A DNA stretch of 64,000 bases. Source: Halorhabdus rudnickae (GTDB taxonomy: Archaea; Halobacteriota; Halobacteria; Halobacteriales; Haloarculaceae). The stretch lies in contig NZ_CAAHFB010000005.1 in assembly GCF_900880625.1 (NCBI RefSeq), positions 124,001 through 188,000 of the forward strand, given 5' to 3'. The first letter of the stretch is position 1; every line of letters starts with the position of its first letter. The position numbers and the translations under genes were made by a program. The notes beneath the pieces are model-generated. The model was not told the origin of the DNA and searched no databases. It was given only the letters and a program-made list of their open reading frames with translations. This document shows positions 31,954 through 40,956 of the stretch, one piece after another.

Positions 31954-34900
31954 ATGTCGGGACTCCGTGACCGCGAGTGGCAGTCCATCTACGAGAGTCA
32001 GCCCGAACGCGGGCAGGCTCACCTCGTCAGGAACTTCTACGAACCAGCGCTCGAGCGAAGCACCCAGTACGATCGAATCGCGGGCTACTTTTCGAGTACC
32101 GCCCTCGCAGCGGCCGCGAACGGGATCCACGCGCTAGTCGATAACGACGGCGAGATGCGGCTGATCGTGGGGACCGAGCTGTACGAGTCCGACCGACCCG
32201 TCCTCGAAGCGCTGACGGACCAACTGGAGGCAGGCCTGGACGAGCTCGACGACGAACGCCTCGATGCGAACCTCCAGATCCTGGCGCGATTGCTCCGGGA
32301 AGGCCGGATCCACATCAAGGTCGCCTACCCCCGGGAGCCGTCTCACGAGTGGGAGATCTTCCATCCGAAGGTGGGTATCTTCCACGACGAAGACGGCACC
32401 GCACTCTCGTTCGAGGGGAGCGTCAACGAGACAGTCGGCGGGTGGGCCCGCAACTACGAGCGATTCAAGGTCCACCGATCGTGGGTCCCCGAACAGGCCG
32501 ACTACGTCGACGCCGACCAGGACACCTTCGACCGGCTCTGGGCTGACGACCACCCGTTCGTCGAGGTGTACGACCTCCCTGATGCGATCGAGCAAGACAT
32601 CATCGACTGGAAAGCTCCCGACTCGAATGCGGACCTCCAGACCGCCGTTGAGATCGCTCGCGGGACGGCGCCGCCGACCGAGCGCGATAAGGCCAACATC
32701 GTGCTTGATGGCCCGCTCTCTCCGGGCGCTCTCGCGCTCGCCGAACAGGCTAGTACAATCACGCCCTGGCCCCACCAACGCGTCGTCTCGGACACCCTCG
32801 TGAACACCTATCCTCAGAGCTTCCTCCTGTGCGACGAGGTCGGCCTCGGGAAGACGATCGAGGCCGGGCTCACCCTATCGCGACTCGGGATCACCCAGGA
32901 AATCGAGACGGGACTGTTACTCGTCCCGGCAAGTCTCCAGAAGCAGTGGCAAGAGGAACTCTGGGAGAAGTTCAACATCGACGCCTACCGCTTCGAGCGG
33001 GACACTGCCGGCGACCACGTTTTCCGTGACGCCCACGGTCGCGACCACTACCCACCGTCGGCTTCCGATCTCGATCTCGCCGGGGATCACGAGTGGACAT
33101 CGAGCCCAATCTGGCGGTTCCTCCACGAGAAGCAGTCCGAACGGTCGGGCCCCGACAGCACGCTGGACGGCCCGACGATCGTCATCATGTCCTGGCATAC
33201 GGCACGACTGGACGACCGCTGGGAGCAGGTCGCGCCACTGGAGGAATCCTCGGACCGGACGCGAGCGGAGGTGCCCGAAAGCTGTCGCGGTCGAGAGTAC
33301 GGCGCCACCGATCGGATGGGAGTGTGGGACGCCGTCCTCGTCGACGAGGCCCACAACGCCCGTCGGGGGAGCAACTTCTATGCGCTGCTGGACGAGTTGC
33401 GTGACTACACCCATGCGTACTACCTGCTGACGGCGACGCCGATGCAGCTGCACGCCGGCGAACTCTACGACCTCATGCGGCTGTTGGACCTCCCCGACCC
33501 GTGGGACGACCGGGACGCGTTCAGGGAGTTCTTCCAGACGCGAGGGGCGCTCTCGAAAGCACTCGACGAGGTCGGCAGTGGTGGTGAGGGAAGCGACGAG
33601 TCGTGGGAGGCCCAGGCGACGCTGGACGGGCTCGAACACCAGGACCGCCTGCCTGCGGATCGGTCCTTCTCCGCGAAGCTCTTCCGGCGACTCGCCGACG
33701 AACTCGACATCAACACCGACGGTCAGGACCGGGCGATCGCCAAAGAGCGTGTCCTGACCGCCTGCCGACTCGCTCGTGGGTACGGTTCTGCCTACGACAG
33801 CTATCTCGATCACGTCGACGACGCGATGGCCGAGTCCGACATTGACCGGTTCGGAGCCAGCGAGGACACCAAGCTCAAGCGCCTCCTCTACCCCGAGGAT
33901 GCCGACGAATGGTTGATGTCTTCCCGGAGCGACCGGCAGGACGCCCTGGACGAGTTGTCCGAAGACGGCTGGCAGGTCGTCCTGGAGACGCTGTCGGAGT
34001 CGACTCCGGTGGACGCGTTGATCCATCGCAACACCCGGGACACCCTCCGGAAGTACGAGGCGGTCGGCTTGCTCGACACGACGGTGCCGGACCGCCTGCC
34101 CGAACAGCGAACGATCGAACTCACCGACGAGACCCGGGCGGTGTACGACCAGATCGACGAGTACACCCGCGAGTTCTACAAGCGCGCCCAGCAGACCGAC
34201 GAAGCCCAGACCCGCGCCATCGGGTTCGTGATGACGACCTACCGCCAGCGACTCACCTCGAGTGTCTACGCGATCAGTCAGAGCTTGCAGCACCGCCTCG
34301 AAACGCTCCGAGCCCAGCAGACGGTGCTGAAAGGCCGCCAGCGCGCCCAAGAGCGAGAGTATGGTGAGACAGAACAGATCGTCCTCCAGACGATCCAGGA
34401 CGCCGACCTCGGGGACAGTGACGTCCTGGACCAACTCGATGCGAGTAGTGACGACATCGACCTCTCCGAACTAATCCCCAGCGTGACCGAGGAGGGGATG
34501 CAGCTGATCGAAGAAGAGATCGACGCACTCGAAGCATTCGTCGCAGACCTCGAGCGTATCGACACCGACCCCAAGATCCAGCAGCTCTACTCCGACCTTG
34601 ACAAACTCGATCGCGAGGGGCACAATCGCATCCTTGTCTTCACGCAGTACGCTGATACGATGGACTTCATCCGAGACAGTCTGATCGATATCGGCGGGTC
34701 GACCGTCGCGACGTACTCTGGCCGTGGTGGTGAACTCTACGACGACGCCGACGGGACGTGGCGACACGTCGGGAAGGAGCGCGTCAAGCGGGAATTCTCT
34801 CGGGAGGACGGTCAAGTCGATATCCTCGTGTGTACGGACTCGGCGAGTGAGGGACTGAACCTCCAGGAGTGTGGTGCGATGATCAACTACGACCTCCCCT

Positions 34901-35874
34901 GGAACCCGATGCGCGTCGAACAGCGGATCGGCCGGATCGACCGCATTGGCCAACGGTTCGACGAAATCACGATCCTCAACTACAGCTACGAGGACACCGT
35001 CGAGACTGACATCTACGACCGGCTGGACGATCGGATCAACCTCTTCGAAAGCGTCGTCGGGGAGATGCAGCCCGTGCTCTCGGGCGTGAGCGATCAGATT
35101 CGAGCCGCGACCCTGGAAACCGACGCCGAGTCGAGTTCCGAGGCCGTCGAAGCCGCCGATCGGGAGTTCTCCGAACAGGTCGAAGACCAGGACCAGACCG
35201 ATCGGGTGGACGTCGGCGAGTCACTGGACTCCGTGGACACGCTCCTTGAGGAAGACGTCGTCGACGAAGCGAAACTCGACGCCTGGGCGTCGTTCCGCCA
35301 CCCCGATCTCGTCGACGTCGGCGACGACGAGTATGCGTATCCCGAGCCGTTCCACGTTGCGGGTGTCGAGGAGATCCTGATCGGCAACGAGACGCTCTCG
35401 GACGCCGGTATCACGTTCGTCCCGGCCACGGACATCGACACCAGCGCTGCGACCGACGGGTCGGGCTTCGAGTTTGCCGATACGACGTATCGCCTGGAGT
35501 GGGACGCCCTCGACGGGCAGACGGGACAGAACGGTGGGACACTCGCGGAGGCGATCGCGCCGGCGGACGGCACGGTCGCCGTCACGTTCGACAGCGAGTG
35601 TGCCGACGAGTTTCCGTCGATCCAGTATCTCGCTCCCGGGAATCCCCTGCTCGATCGACTAGTGCGGACGCTTCGCTCTGCGAGCGACGAGCCTCTGCGC
35701 TTGTCGAAGGTGGACGCGTTCCGATCGGAGTCGATCAGTGTCCCACTCGTCTGTGGCTGGAGTCGGACCACGACACTCGCACGTGTTACGCCTCAGGGAG
35801 CGGTGGGCGATGTGGACGACATTTCGGCCATCCAGCAGTGGTGTGACGAATTCCTCAACAATCAGCGGGGGTAA
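31954..35874 (+). CDS. SNF2-type helicase with N-terminal PLD-like domain
   Basis: 1306 residues. The N-terminal part has a phospholipase-D-like motif (IFHPKVGIFHDEDG...FEGSVNET), suggesting a nuclease domain. Helicase motifs: I LLCDEVGLGKTIEAGL (about 288-303), II AVLVDEAHNARRG, III YLLTATPMQLHAG, and V/VI SASEGLNLQECGAMINYDLPW...QRIGRIDRIGQ. These are typical of RapA-like SNF2 translocases. It starts 7 nt after the methyltransferase. The combination with DUF499, DUF1156 and this helicase recalls DISARM-like and related restriction systems, but the DUF1998 (drmB) subunit is absent. Confidence 0.88.
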   Translation: MSGLRDREWQSIYESQPERGQAHLVRNFYEPALERSTQYDRIAGYFSSTALAAAANGIHALVDNDGEMRLIVGTELYESDRPVLEALTDQLEAGLDELDDERLDANLQILARLLREGRIHIKVAYPREPSHEWEIFHPKVGIFHDEDGTALSFEGSVNETVGGWARNYERFKVHRSWVPEQADYVDADQDTFDRLWADDHPFVEVYDLPDAIEQDIIDWKAPDSNADLQTAVEIARGTAPPTERDKANIVLDGPLSPGALALAEQASTITPWPHQRVVSDTLVNTYPQSFLLCDEVGLGKTIEAGLTLSRLGITQEIETGLLLVPASLQKQWQEELWEKFNIDAYRFERDTAGDHVFRDAHGRDHYPPSASDLDLAGDHEWTSSPIWRFLHEKQSERSGPDSTLDGPTIVIMSWHTARLDDRWEQVAPLEESSDRTRAEVPESCRGREYGATDRMGVWDAVLVDEAHNARRGSNFYALLDELRDYTHAYYLLTATPMQLHAGELYDLMRLLDLPDPWDDRDAFREFFQTRGALSKALDEVGSGGEGSDESWEAQATLDGLEHQDRLPADRSFSAKLFRRLADELDINTDGQDRAIAKERVLTACRLARGYGSAYDSYLDHVDDAMAESDIDRFGASEDTKLKRLLYPEDADEWLMSSRSDRQDALDELSEDGWQVVLETLSESTPVDALIHRNTRDTLRKYEAVGLLDTTVPDRLPEQRTIELTDETRAVYDQIDEYTREFYKRAQQTDEAQTRAIGFVMTTYRQRLTSSVYAISQSLQHRLETLRAQQTVLKGRQRAQEREYGETEQIVLQTIQDADLGDSDVLDQLDASSDDIDLSELIPSVTEEGMQLIEEEIDALEAFVADLERIDTDPKIQQLYSDLDKLDREGHNRILVFTQYADTMDFIRDSLIDIGGSTVATYSGRGGELYDDADGTWRHVGKERVKREFSREDGQVDILVCTDSASEGLNLQECGAMINYDLPWNPMRVEQRIGRIDRIGQRFDEITILNYSYEDTVETDIYDRLDDRINLFESVVGEMQPVLSGVSDQIRAATLETDAESSSEAVEAADREFSEQVEDQDQTDRVDVGESLDSVDTLLEEDVVDEAKLDAWASFRHPDLVDVGDDEYAYPEPFHVAGVEEILIGNETLSDAGITFVPATDIDTSAATDGSGFEFADTTYRLEWDALDGQTGQNGGTLAEAIAPADGTVAVTFDSECADEFPSIQYLAPGNPLLDRLVRTLRSASDEPLRLSKVDAFRSESISVPLVCGWSRTTTLARVTPQGAVGDVDDISAIQQWCDEFLNNQRG

Positions 35875-35884
35875 GGGCGTCTTT

Positions 35885-36214
35885 TCAGGGCTTTCCAAGG
35901 TACTCTGAGGTCAGCTCACCGTCCACCCTGTAGTACCGATAAAGATACGGGCCGTGCAAGTCCCCGTCCGCACACGAGCAGTTTTCGTCACCACAGGTCA
36001 CCATCTCCTTGACGATCGTGCCCTTCCCATCAGCTGACTCGTCTTCCACGGGTTCAGCAGTCTCGGGGAGCTCATCGGAATCAACCGGCTGCGTTCGATA
36101 CTCTATCAACTTGTCGACGAAGCTCTGAATTGCTCGGAGCGTCTCAAGATCCTGCTTCGGGATTCCCTCGGCGAGGTACTTTGGAAGCAGAGAGGGAGGT
36201 TCGGGAGGTGCCAT
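35885..36214 (-). CDS. Small protein with CxxxxCxC motif
   Basis: 109 residues from the ATG at 36214. The C-terminal part is MVTCGDENCSCADGDLHGPYLYRYYRVDGELTSEYLG, a cysteine-rich signature that I recall from short haloarchaeal and bacterial proteins found in mobile DNA. Its N-terminal half is a helix with acidic and Pro-rich linkers. A perfect 13-bp inverted repeat lies directly upstream (36216-36263), so the gene is probably tightly regulated, perhaps by its own product. It is convergent with the helicase gene (10-bp gap). The function is unknown; nucleic-acid binding is plausible. Confidence 0.65.
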   Translation of the reverse strand: MAPPEPPSLLPKYLAEGIPKQDLETLRAIQSFVDKLIEYRTQPVDSDELPETAEPVEDESADGKGTIVKEMVTCGDENCSCADGDLHGPYLYRYYRVDGELTSEYLGKP

Positions 36215-36215
36215 C

Positions 36216-36263
36216 GCCTTATGTAACAACTAACACCGTAGACCCTTGAATGTTACATAAGGC
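36216..36263. promoter_or_regulatory. 13-bp perfect inverted repeat upstream of the CxC-protein gene
   Basis: GCCTTATGTAACA (36216-36228) and TGTTACATAAGGC (36251-36263) with a 22-bp spacer. It begins 2 bp from the start codon at 36214 and so covers the leader and promoter region of this minus-strand gene. A dimeric repressor bound here would block initiation. Confidence 0.55.
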
Positions 36264-36313
36264 TCTGCGCGCCAACTTCCGGCCCAAGCTGAAAAAACGG
36301 AAAACCGCGCTCC

Positions 36314-36481
36314 TTACAGATCGCGGGGCTGGACTGTCTTCCGGTCGTTCGACTCAGCCCGCCGGGCGGCGTCCTCAAGCAGTTCCTCGACTTCCTCGTT
36401 GAGGGCACCGTAGAAATCCGAGGACACGTTCATGTCGTCGAGCGATTCCTTCACCGCGGCTTTGACAATCAGGTCTGCCAT
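36314..36481 (-). CDS. Small histone-fold-like protein (DUF1931-type)
   Basis: 55 residues: MADLIVKAAVKESLDDMNVSSDFYGALNEEVEELLEDAARRAESNDRKTVQPRDL. The section from NVSSDFYGALNEEV to RKTVQPRDL matches the second half of the histone fold (long helix, RKTV loop, short helix), as in haloarchaeal DUF1931 proteins. The start at the ATG at 36481 is chosen because MADLIVKAAVKE is the common N-terminus; the ORF extends 15 codons upstream without family-like sequence. It probably dimerises and binds DNA, perhaps with the MC1-like protein at 3436 as another plasmid nucleoid component. Confidence 0.7.
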   Translation of the reverse strand: MADLIVKAAVKESLDDMNVSSDFYGALNEEVEELLEDAARRAESNDRKTVQPRDL

Positions 36482-36550
36482 GCTACACGCGCCGGTATCT
36501 CTCCCTGGCTTATAAACCCGAAGCAATCTCTCTAATGGACCCTTACGGGA

Positions 36551-37456
36551 CTACGCCCCGCTAGACGGCGAATGCGTCGGGAGGGAGGGGGATATCTCTC
36601 CCCCCCTCACGGAGTAGGCCCGAACGAAACGGCGGATGACGTAGACGGTAGGCCACAGAAGGATTCCCATCCACGCAATACGGATGCCAGTCGCCGGGTT
36701 GATGAACCACAGGGGGAGATCGCCGGTCGCCGCCGCTCCTCCCAAGAGAATGAAGCCCACGGATAGGAGGACAACGGCCCATCCCCAGGTAGATCGTATC
36801 GACGGTTTGTGGGGGAGGACGTATCCGATCCCGTTCTGCTTGACCCGGTCGAGCCTCTCCTCCCGTAATTCAGTCTCCTCTTCATCGCCTGGCGAATTGG
36901 ATTCACCCTGCCAGCCCATGATCCCACGTTCTTCGAGCTCACGCCGGTATTTGTAGAGGCGATTTCGCCAGAGGAAAATGCTGTAGTCCGGCGGTGGATC
37001 GAAGACCCAGCAGTCCTCAGCAGGTTCGTCCTCGATCTTTCGGACAGGGATGTCTGCTTTGAAGAGATCACTAGGCGTCGCCTCTTCGGGGTCGTATCCG
37101 CACGTCTCGTAAATCAACGAGAGAAGCGGTCCAGGTTCAGGGACAGGGTACTCGGTCCGGAGGGTACCATATGTGCGATCGGGGAGGATGACACGGAACT
37201 CAAGGTACCGCTTGCCGTCGAGCTCTTTCCCCTCAGGTTCGAGTATGCGCGCGTGAGGCCCAGGGAGATCTCCCTTCGGTTCGTCCTCAGCTTTCGATTC
37301 GATACGTTCCCGTTCTTCACGCACGCGGTGCTCCTGTCGCTCTTCAAGGATTTGTTGTTCCACTTCCCGCGTCTGCTGGAGGCGTTCTCCCAGCCCTTTA
37401 TCTCGAGAGACGCCTCCCGGCTCATCCGATTCGGAGTCCTCGTTCATTTCAAGCAT
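36551..37456 (-). CDS. Hypothetical protein with two C-terminal membrane helices
   Basis: 301 residues. The N-terminal 60 residues are charged coiled coil (ERLQQTREVEQQILEERQEHRVREERERIESK). A central soluble domain follows (RYLEFRVILPDRTYGTLRTEYP). Two transmembrane helices lie near the end (GWAVVLLSVGFILLGGAAATG and GIRIAWMGILLWPTVYVIRRFV). It is divergent from the RHH gene and the T4SS operon. A membrane-anchored conjugation accessory or entry-exclusion-type protein is possible from position; there is no direct evidence. Confidence 0.6.
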   Translation of the reverse strand: MLEMNEDSESDEPGGVSRDKGLGERLQQTREVEQQILEERQEHRVREERERIESKAEDEPKGDLPGPHARILEPEGKELDGKRYLEFRVILPDRTYGTLRTEYPVPEPGPLLSLIYETCGYDPEEATPSDLFKADIPVRKIEDEPAEDCWVFDPPPDYSIFLWRNRLYKYRRELEERGIMGWQGESNSPGDEEETELREERLDRVKQNGIGYVLPHKPSIRSTWGWAVVLLSVGFILLGGAAATGDLPLWFINPATGIRIAWMGILLWPTVYVIRRFVRAYSVRGGEISPSLPTHSPSSGA

Positions 37457-37670
37457 ATATATAATTCACCCATAGTCCCTTAAAAATGAGCGGGCGCGGA
37501 TGTAAGTGGGCGACGTTTAGACTCTACTCGGTTTATATTTCGATTGGCATAGTGGGAAATTTCCATAGTAACCGCATCAAGAGGAGCGGTTATGAAGGTT
37601 TTAGGTCACCAGAACCACATTACCTAAAGACCAGAAAATACAAAAAGGTGTGTTCAATTGTAAAAACTGG

Positions 37671-37733
37671 CAAACAACTGTGGGTGATGGGTTCGCCCGG
37701 GAAATGAGGGAAATTGTGCCGGACAGTTGTTTG
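37671..37733. promoter_or_regulatory. 10-bp inverted repeat in front of the RHH gene / T4SS operon
   Basis: CAAACAACTG (37671-37680) and CAGTTGTTTG (37724-37733) are perfect complements 43 bp apart; the right arm ends 9 bp before the ATG at 37743. RHH regulators often bind such paired sites and repress their own operon. This is the likely control point of the conjugation genes. Confidence 0.45.
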
Positions 37734-37742
37734 TAATTAGAC

Positions 37743-38000
37743 ATGGGAATCCAAACAACGGTCCATTTGGAACCACACCAAGTGGCGTTCTTCCACCTGC
37801 GGGAGGACATCAACCGGTCGGGGGCTATCCGTCGGCTTCTCGATGCGTACATCGAAGACACGGCGTCGGTGGATTTAGACGACTTAGAAGCAGCATCGAA
37901 ACAGCTCCAGAAGGATCCTTCCCGAGACTTCGAAGACGCCATCGACGACATCGAGTCTGTTGGAGAGCTCGTCAACCAAGAGAACCTGATCGAACAATAA
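37743..38000 (+). CDS. Ribbon-helix-helix-type regulator heading the T4SS operon
   Basis: 85 residues: MGIQTTVHLEPHQVAFFHLREDINRSGAIRRLLDAYIED has the short basic strand, first helix, turn and second helix of an RHH (CopG/Arc-like) protein, though helix 1 is unusually aromatic. The acidic C-terminal half may be a dimer or partner-binding arm. The stop codon overlaps the ATG of the pilin-like gene by one base (TAATG), and an inverted repeat lies directly upstream. The arrangement suggests autoregulation of the conjugation operon, by analogy with plasmid transfer regulators. Confidence 0.6.
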   Translation: MGIQTTVHLEPHQVAFFHLREDINRSGAIRRLLDAYIEDTASVDLDDLEAASKQLQKDPSRDFEDAIDDIESVGELVNQENLIEQ

Positions 38001-38455
38001 TGAGTCCAAGCCATCGCGAACAGAGTCGTATCGAACGGATCAAAACCGGTGTCTCGAACCTCAAACGCTTCATCTCAAGTGACCTCGAGCGGAAGACGAG
38101 CCACCTTTCGTTAAAGGTCACCGTCGTCGGGCTGTTCCTGAGTGCCCTCGTGCAGCCCGCTGCCGCCCAGTCCGGCGGGACGAGTATCTGTGACGTGGAG
38201 TTCGTCTCCAGCGTCATCAACGCCCTCTTCAGCCTGGCCATCGGCGGGGCGCTGGTCCTCGGTATCCTGACGTGGGTTCTCACGTCCTTCACCGAGTCGC
38301 TGCCGCTCCCTCAGTCCACGAAACAGTCAGTCAAGAAACAGCGGAACAGCGGTCTCGCGTCCGCTCTCAGGGCGGTCGTCGTTCCGGCGATCATCGTGAC
38401 CATCCTGAGTGCGACCAGCATCGGCATCCCCAGCTGCATCAGCGTGATGCCGTAA
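38000..38455 (+). CDS. VirB2/TrbC-like pilin candidate
   Basis: 151 residues. After a basic N-terminal region, a signal-like helix (LSLKVTVVGLFLSALVQPAAAQ) is followed by a short loop with Cys (GGTSICDVEF), a second helix (VINALFSLAIGGALVLGILTWVL), a basic loop (TKQSVKKQR) and a third helix (LRAVVVPAIIVTILSATSIGI). Small polytopic proteins of this plan at the start of a T4SS operon are VirB2/TrbC-type pilin subunits. The assignment depends on topology and position because such pilins show little sequence conservation. It overlaps the RHH gene by one base. Confidence 0.55.
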   Translation: MSPSHREQSRIERIKTGVSNLKRFISSDLERKTSHLSLKVTVVGLFLSALVQPAAAQSGGTSICDVEFVSSVINALFSLAIGGALVLGILTWVLTSFTESLPLPQSTKQSVKKQRNSGLASALRAVVVPAIIVTILSATSIGIPSCISVMP

Positions 38456-38491
38456 TCCCCCCCGAGATTCCACATCCCGACACCATTCGAT

Positions 38492-40921
38492 ATGTCTCCT
38501 GACACCGGGTTTGGTGCGAATCCTCAAATGGCGGTTACAGCCGCCGTCGCGAGTATTTTGATATTAGGTCTTGTATTCGCAGGACCGGCTCTTGCCGCAT
38601 CAGGAGACTTGGAAGTGTCGGTGTCGATCCCGAACAACGAGGGGGAGGTCTGGACGGCTACTCAAGAGCCGTTCAACATCGACGTCACCGCGGAAATGCC
38701 CGAGTTTTCTGGGGAAGCTGACCTCACGCTGACTCTATATGTGAGAGGAGACGAGAAGGACTCGAAAACGATCACCGTCGAAGGTGGACAGAGTCTTAGC
38801 GAGTCCTTCACCTACACGTTCACCTCTTCCCCAGACAATCCGGTAGATAACCCGGTAGATGTGGAGGTTGAAGGGGAACTGACCGCCGACGGAGACACGT
38901 TCAGTAACAGCGATACCGTACCGGTTCACGTTACGCAGTCATACGTTCCAGAGAGCCCGTTCCCAGAGAGGCTCAACGTCCCTGATGACCTCGTTTACGA
39001 CGATACGATCAACGGGATCAACGCCTCCAACGCGTACAATCTATTCGGTCTGGACCGGGTGAACCATAGCAATCCGCTCGTTCGCGGTGGGGTGAATTGG
39101 AACCTCACTGGAAACGTGAGTTTCGAGAATATGTCTGCCGAGAATAAATCCGTCTTCTTGAAGGCATACGCGAACGCAGCGGACATTACGTACCCTGGTT
39201 TCCCCCCGTTCGTACCCACTTGGAACGCAAACAATTGGGACGACTTTTCTGGGTCATTCAGTTCAGGAACCGACCGGTCCTTTAATGCCGATCTTGGGGT
39301 CGGGGGTGGTGCCGTAATCAAGCACGCAGGCGTGTCGATGTTCAATATCGAAGAGTCAGTCACCCTATTCAGGTCAAATAACCCGTCCGGTCGAATCAGA
39401 TATATTCCAGAAGAATCCACGATACGTGGCACAGCTGACTATCGAATCGAGGTGCCAGAGGGAACCGATAGAGTCGGGTATGAGGAAAGCTACTCGTTAG
39501 ATGGCTCGTCAGTCAGCCAAGTTTGTGTCGTAGCTGGGTCTGGATCCTCATGTTCGAGTGGTAGTGAAGTAGGATCTACCGGCGGTAGCAAATTCTTTGA
39601 GGTCGATTACGACATGGGGAGTCGTGACCCGGACGAGATCCAACTCGTTGCTGAGTTTTCTGCGAATATCGAAAAGACGGTTCGAGACCGATACCAAGTC
39701 TGTCACAATGGATCCTGCCATTATGAGTGGAGTACGACCACCACGCACCAATCATACAGTGCCACCGCCTCAGAAACGATATCTGTCGAAGTGAGGGACG
39801 AGGTCAGAGCTCTCGTTGACAGACGAGTTCTCCCCAACGGAAAGGTGGGATTCGACGTACAATTCGAGCCGGCATCAGGGGACGTCCCCGTCGCCATGTG
39901 GTCCAATATGTCGATCAACAACTCCCGAGTCCTGTCCGGATGGGAGTTTACCACATGGCGTAACACGAACTGGGACAGCCTGCGTCGATTCAACGAATCA
40001 ACCGAAATGTCGTATGGTCCAGATTGTGAAAGGACCTTCAGCAACGGGAGTCTCGACGAAGGTGACAAACCTGGAGAGATTGTTAACCAGGACGATGATT
40101 CCACCACGTTCCATAAGGACGGGTGCTGGCCTGCCCACGTAAAACGGCCATCTGTTCCGATTCGCACCTATGGGTTCCCGGTTTCGGAGCCCTACGCGTA
40201 CCAAGGTGAAGAGATATACGTGAGACATGTCCGGCATGATTCCCCGCATGGGACGCTCTCAAGTCCTGAACCACAACTCCCGGGTGCTGTCGACGTCGCG
40301 GTAGTGAACAATAGTTATCAGCCAGCCACCGGGGTCGCAGTGGTTTACAATGGTAAGATTCCACCCAATGAATCCGCATACGAGAGCTCGCGAGACTACC
40401 CTCCTGGAGAAATCACCGTTGACGACATCGAATTCCGGACCTTCCCCCCGTCTGCCCCAACTGAAGTTGAAGAAGTCGGGGACCAGACAGAGGTCCAAGA
40501 GACAGAACTGGTTGCGAGCGTTGTCGACGAAAGGGAAGACGAGTTAGATGTTGCTGTCCACTTAGAAGAAGCCGATAGTGGAGATCCAATCCAACTGCCC
40601 TCGGACGACGGGTACATCCAACTCAACCGAGGGGAGTTCTCAGATGAAGAGTTTAGAACCAACTCGGATGGGAACGTCACAGTCACGGTTCCAGCGAAGT
40701 ACACCGGAAATCTCCACTTCGAATACGTACCAGAAGATTGGTGGAACGCTTCGGCCTCAGAAGTTGCCTATGCAGGGAGTGAAACACGAGTTTCACTCGG
40801 ATTCGGCGTCGGGGCTGAAGGACTAATAGTCAGATTACTTAATATAATCTGGTTGCCAGCAGCCCTACTCTTGACCATGTACGGTCTCTTCAAGCGAGAT
40901 GTCATCATGAAGTACATCTGA
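38492..40921 (+). CDS. Large secreted, membrane-anchored surface protein of the T4SS locus
   Basis: 809 residues with a signal peptide (AVTAAVASILILGLVFAGPALA) and one C-terminal transmembrane helix (VRLLNIIWLPAALLLTMYGLF) with a basic tail, so most of the protein is outside the cell. It has many N-glycosylation sequons (NHS, NLT, NVS, NMS, NKS around residues 190-225), repeated beta-strand sections and several cysteines (VCVVAGSGSSCSSG, CHNGSCHYEW). Probable roles are mating-pair contact or a cell-wall-spanning part of the conjugation apparatus. No known adhesin family is recognised. Confidence 0.65.
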   Translation: MSPDTGFGANPQMAVTAAVASILILGLVFAGPALAASGDLEVSVSIPNNEGEVWTATQEPFNIDVTAEMPEFSGEADLTLTLYVRGDEKDSKTITVEGGQSLSESFTYTFTSSPDNPVDNPVDVEVEGELTADGDTFSNSDTVPVHVTQSYVPESPFPERLNVPDDLVYDDTINGINASNAYNLFGLDRVNHSNPLVRGGVNWNLTGNVSFENMSAENKSVFLKAYANAADITYPGFPPFVPTWNANNWDDFSGSFSSGTDRSFNADLGVGGGAVIKHAGVSMFNIEESVTLFRSNNPSGRIRYIPEESTIRGTADYRIEVPEGTDRVGYEESYSLDGSSVSQVCVVAGSGSSCSSGSEVGSTGGSKFFEVDYDMGSRDPDEIQLVAEFSANIEKTVRDRYQVCHNGSCHYEWSTTTTHQSYSATASETISVEVRDEVRALVDRRVLPNGKVGFDVQFEPASGDVPVAMWSNMSINNSRVLSGWEFTTWRNTNWDSLRRFNESTEMSYGPDCERTFSNGSLDEGDKPGEIVNQDDDSTTFHKDGCWPAHVKRPSVPIRTYGFPVSEPYAYQGEEIYVRHVRHDSPHGTLSSPEPQLPGAVDVAVVNNSYQPATGVAVVYNGKIPPNESAYESSRDYPPGEITVDDIEFRTFPPSAPTEVEEVGDQTEVQETELVASVVDEREDELDVAVHLEEADSGDPIQLPSDDGYIQLNRGEFSDEEFRTNSDGNVTVTVPAKYTGNLHFEYVPEDWWNASASEVAYAGSETRVSLGFGVGAEGLIVRLLNIIWLPAALLLTMYGLFKRDVIMKYI

Positions 40922-40956
40922 GAAAATACAAAAAGGCAGAGTTTAAACCCAAAATC

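Noticed and set aside
32917-34434. 505-codon ORF on the minus strand opposite the SNF2 helicase
   Set aside because: Shadow of the helicase gene in GC-rich DNA; the helicase motifs on the other strand are unambiguous.
37486-37707. 73-codon ORF upstream of the RHH gene
   Set aside because: Lies in the promoter region and runs through an arm of the inverted repeat; basic and unlike the acidic haloarchaeal proteome.
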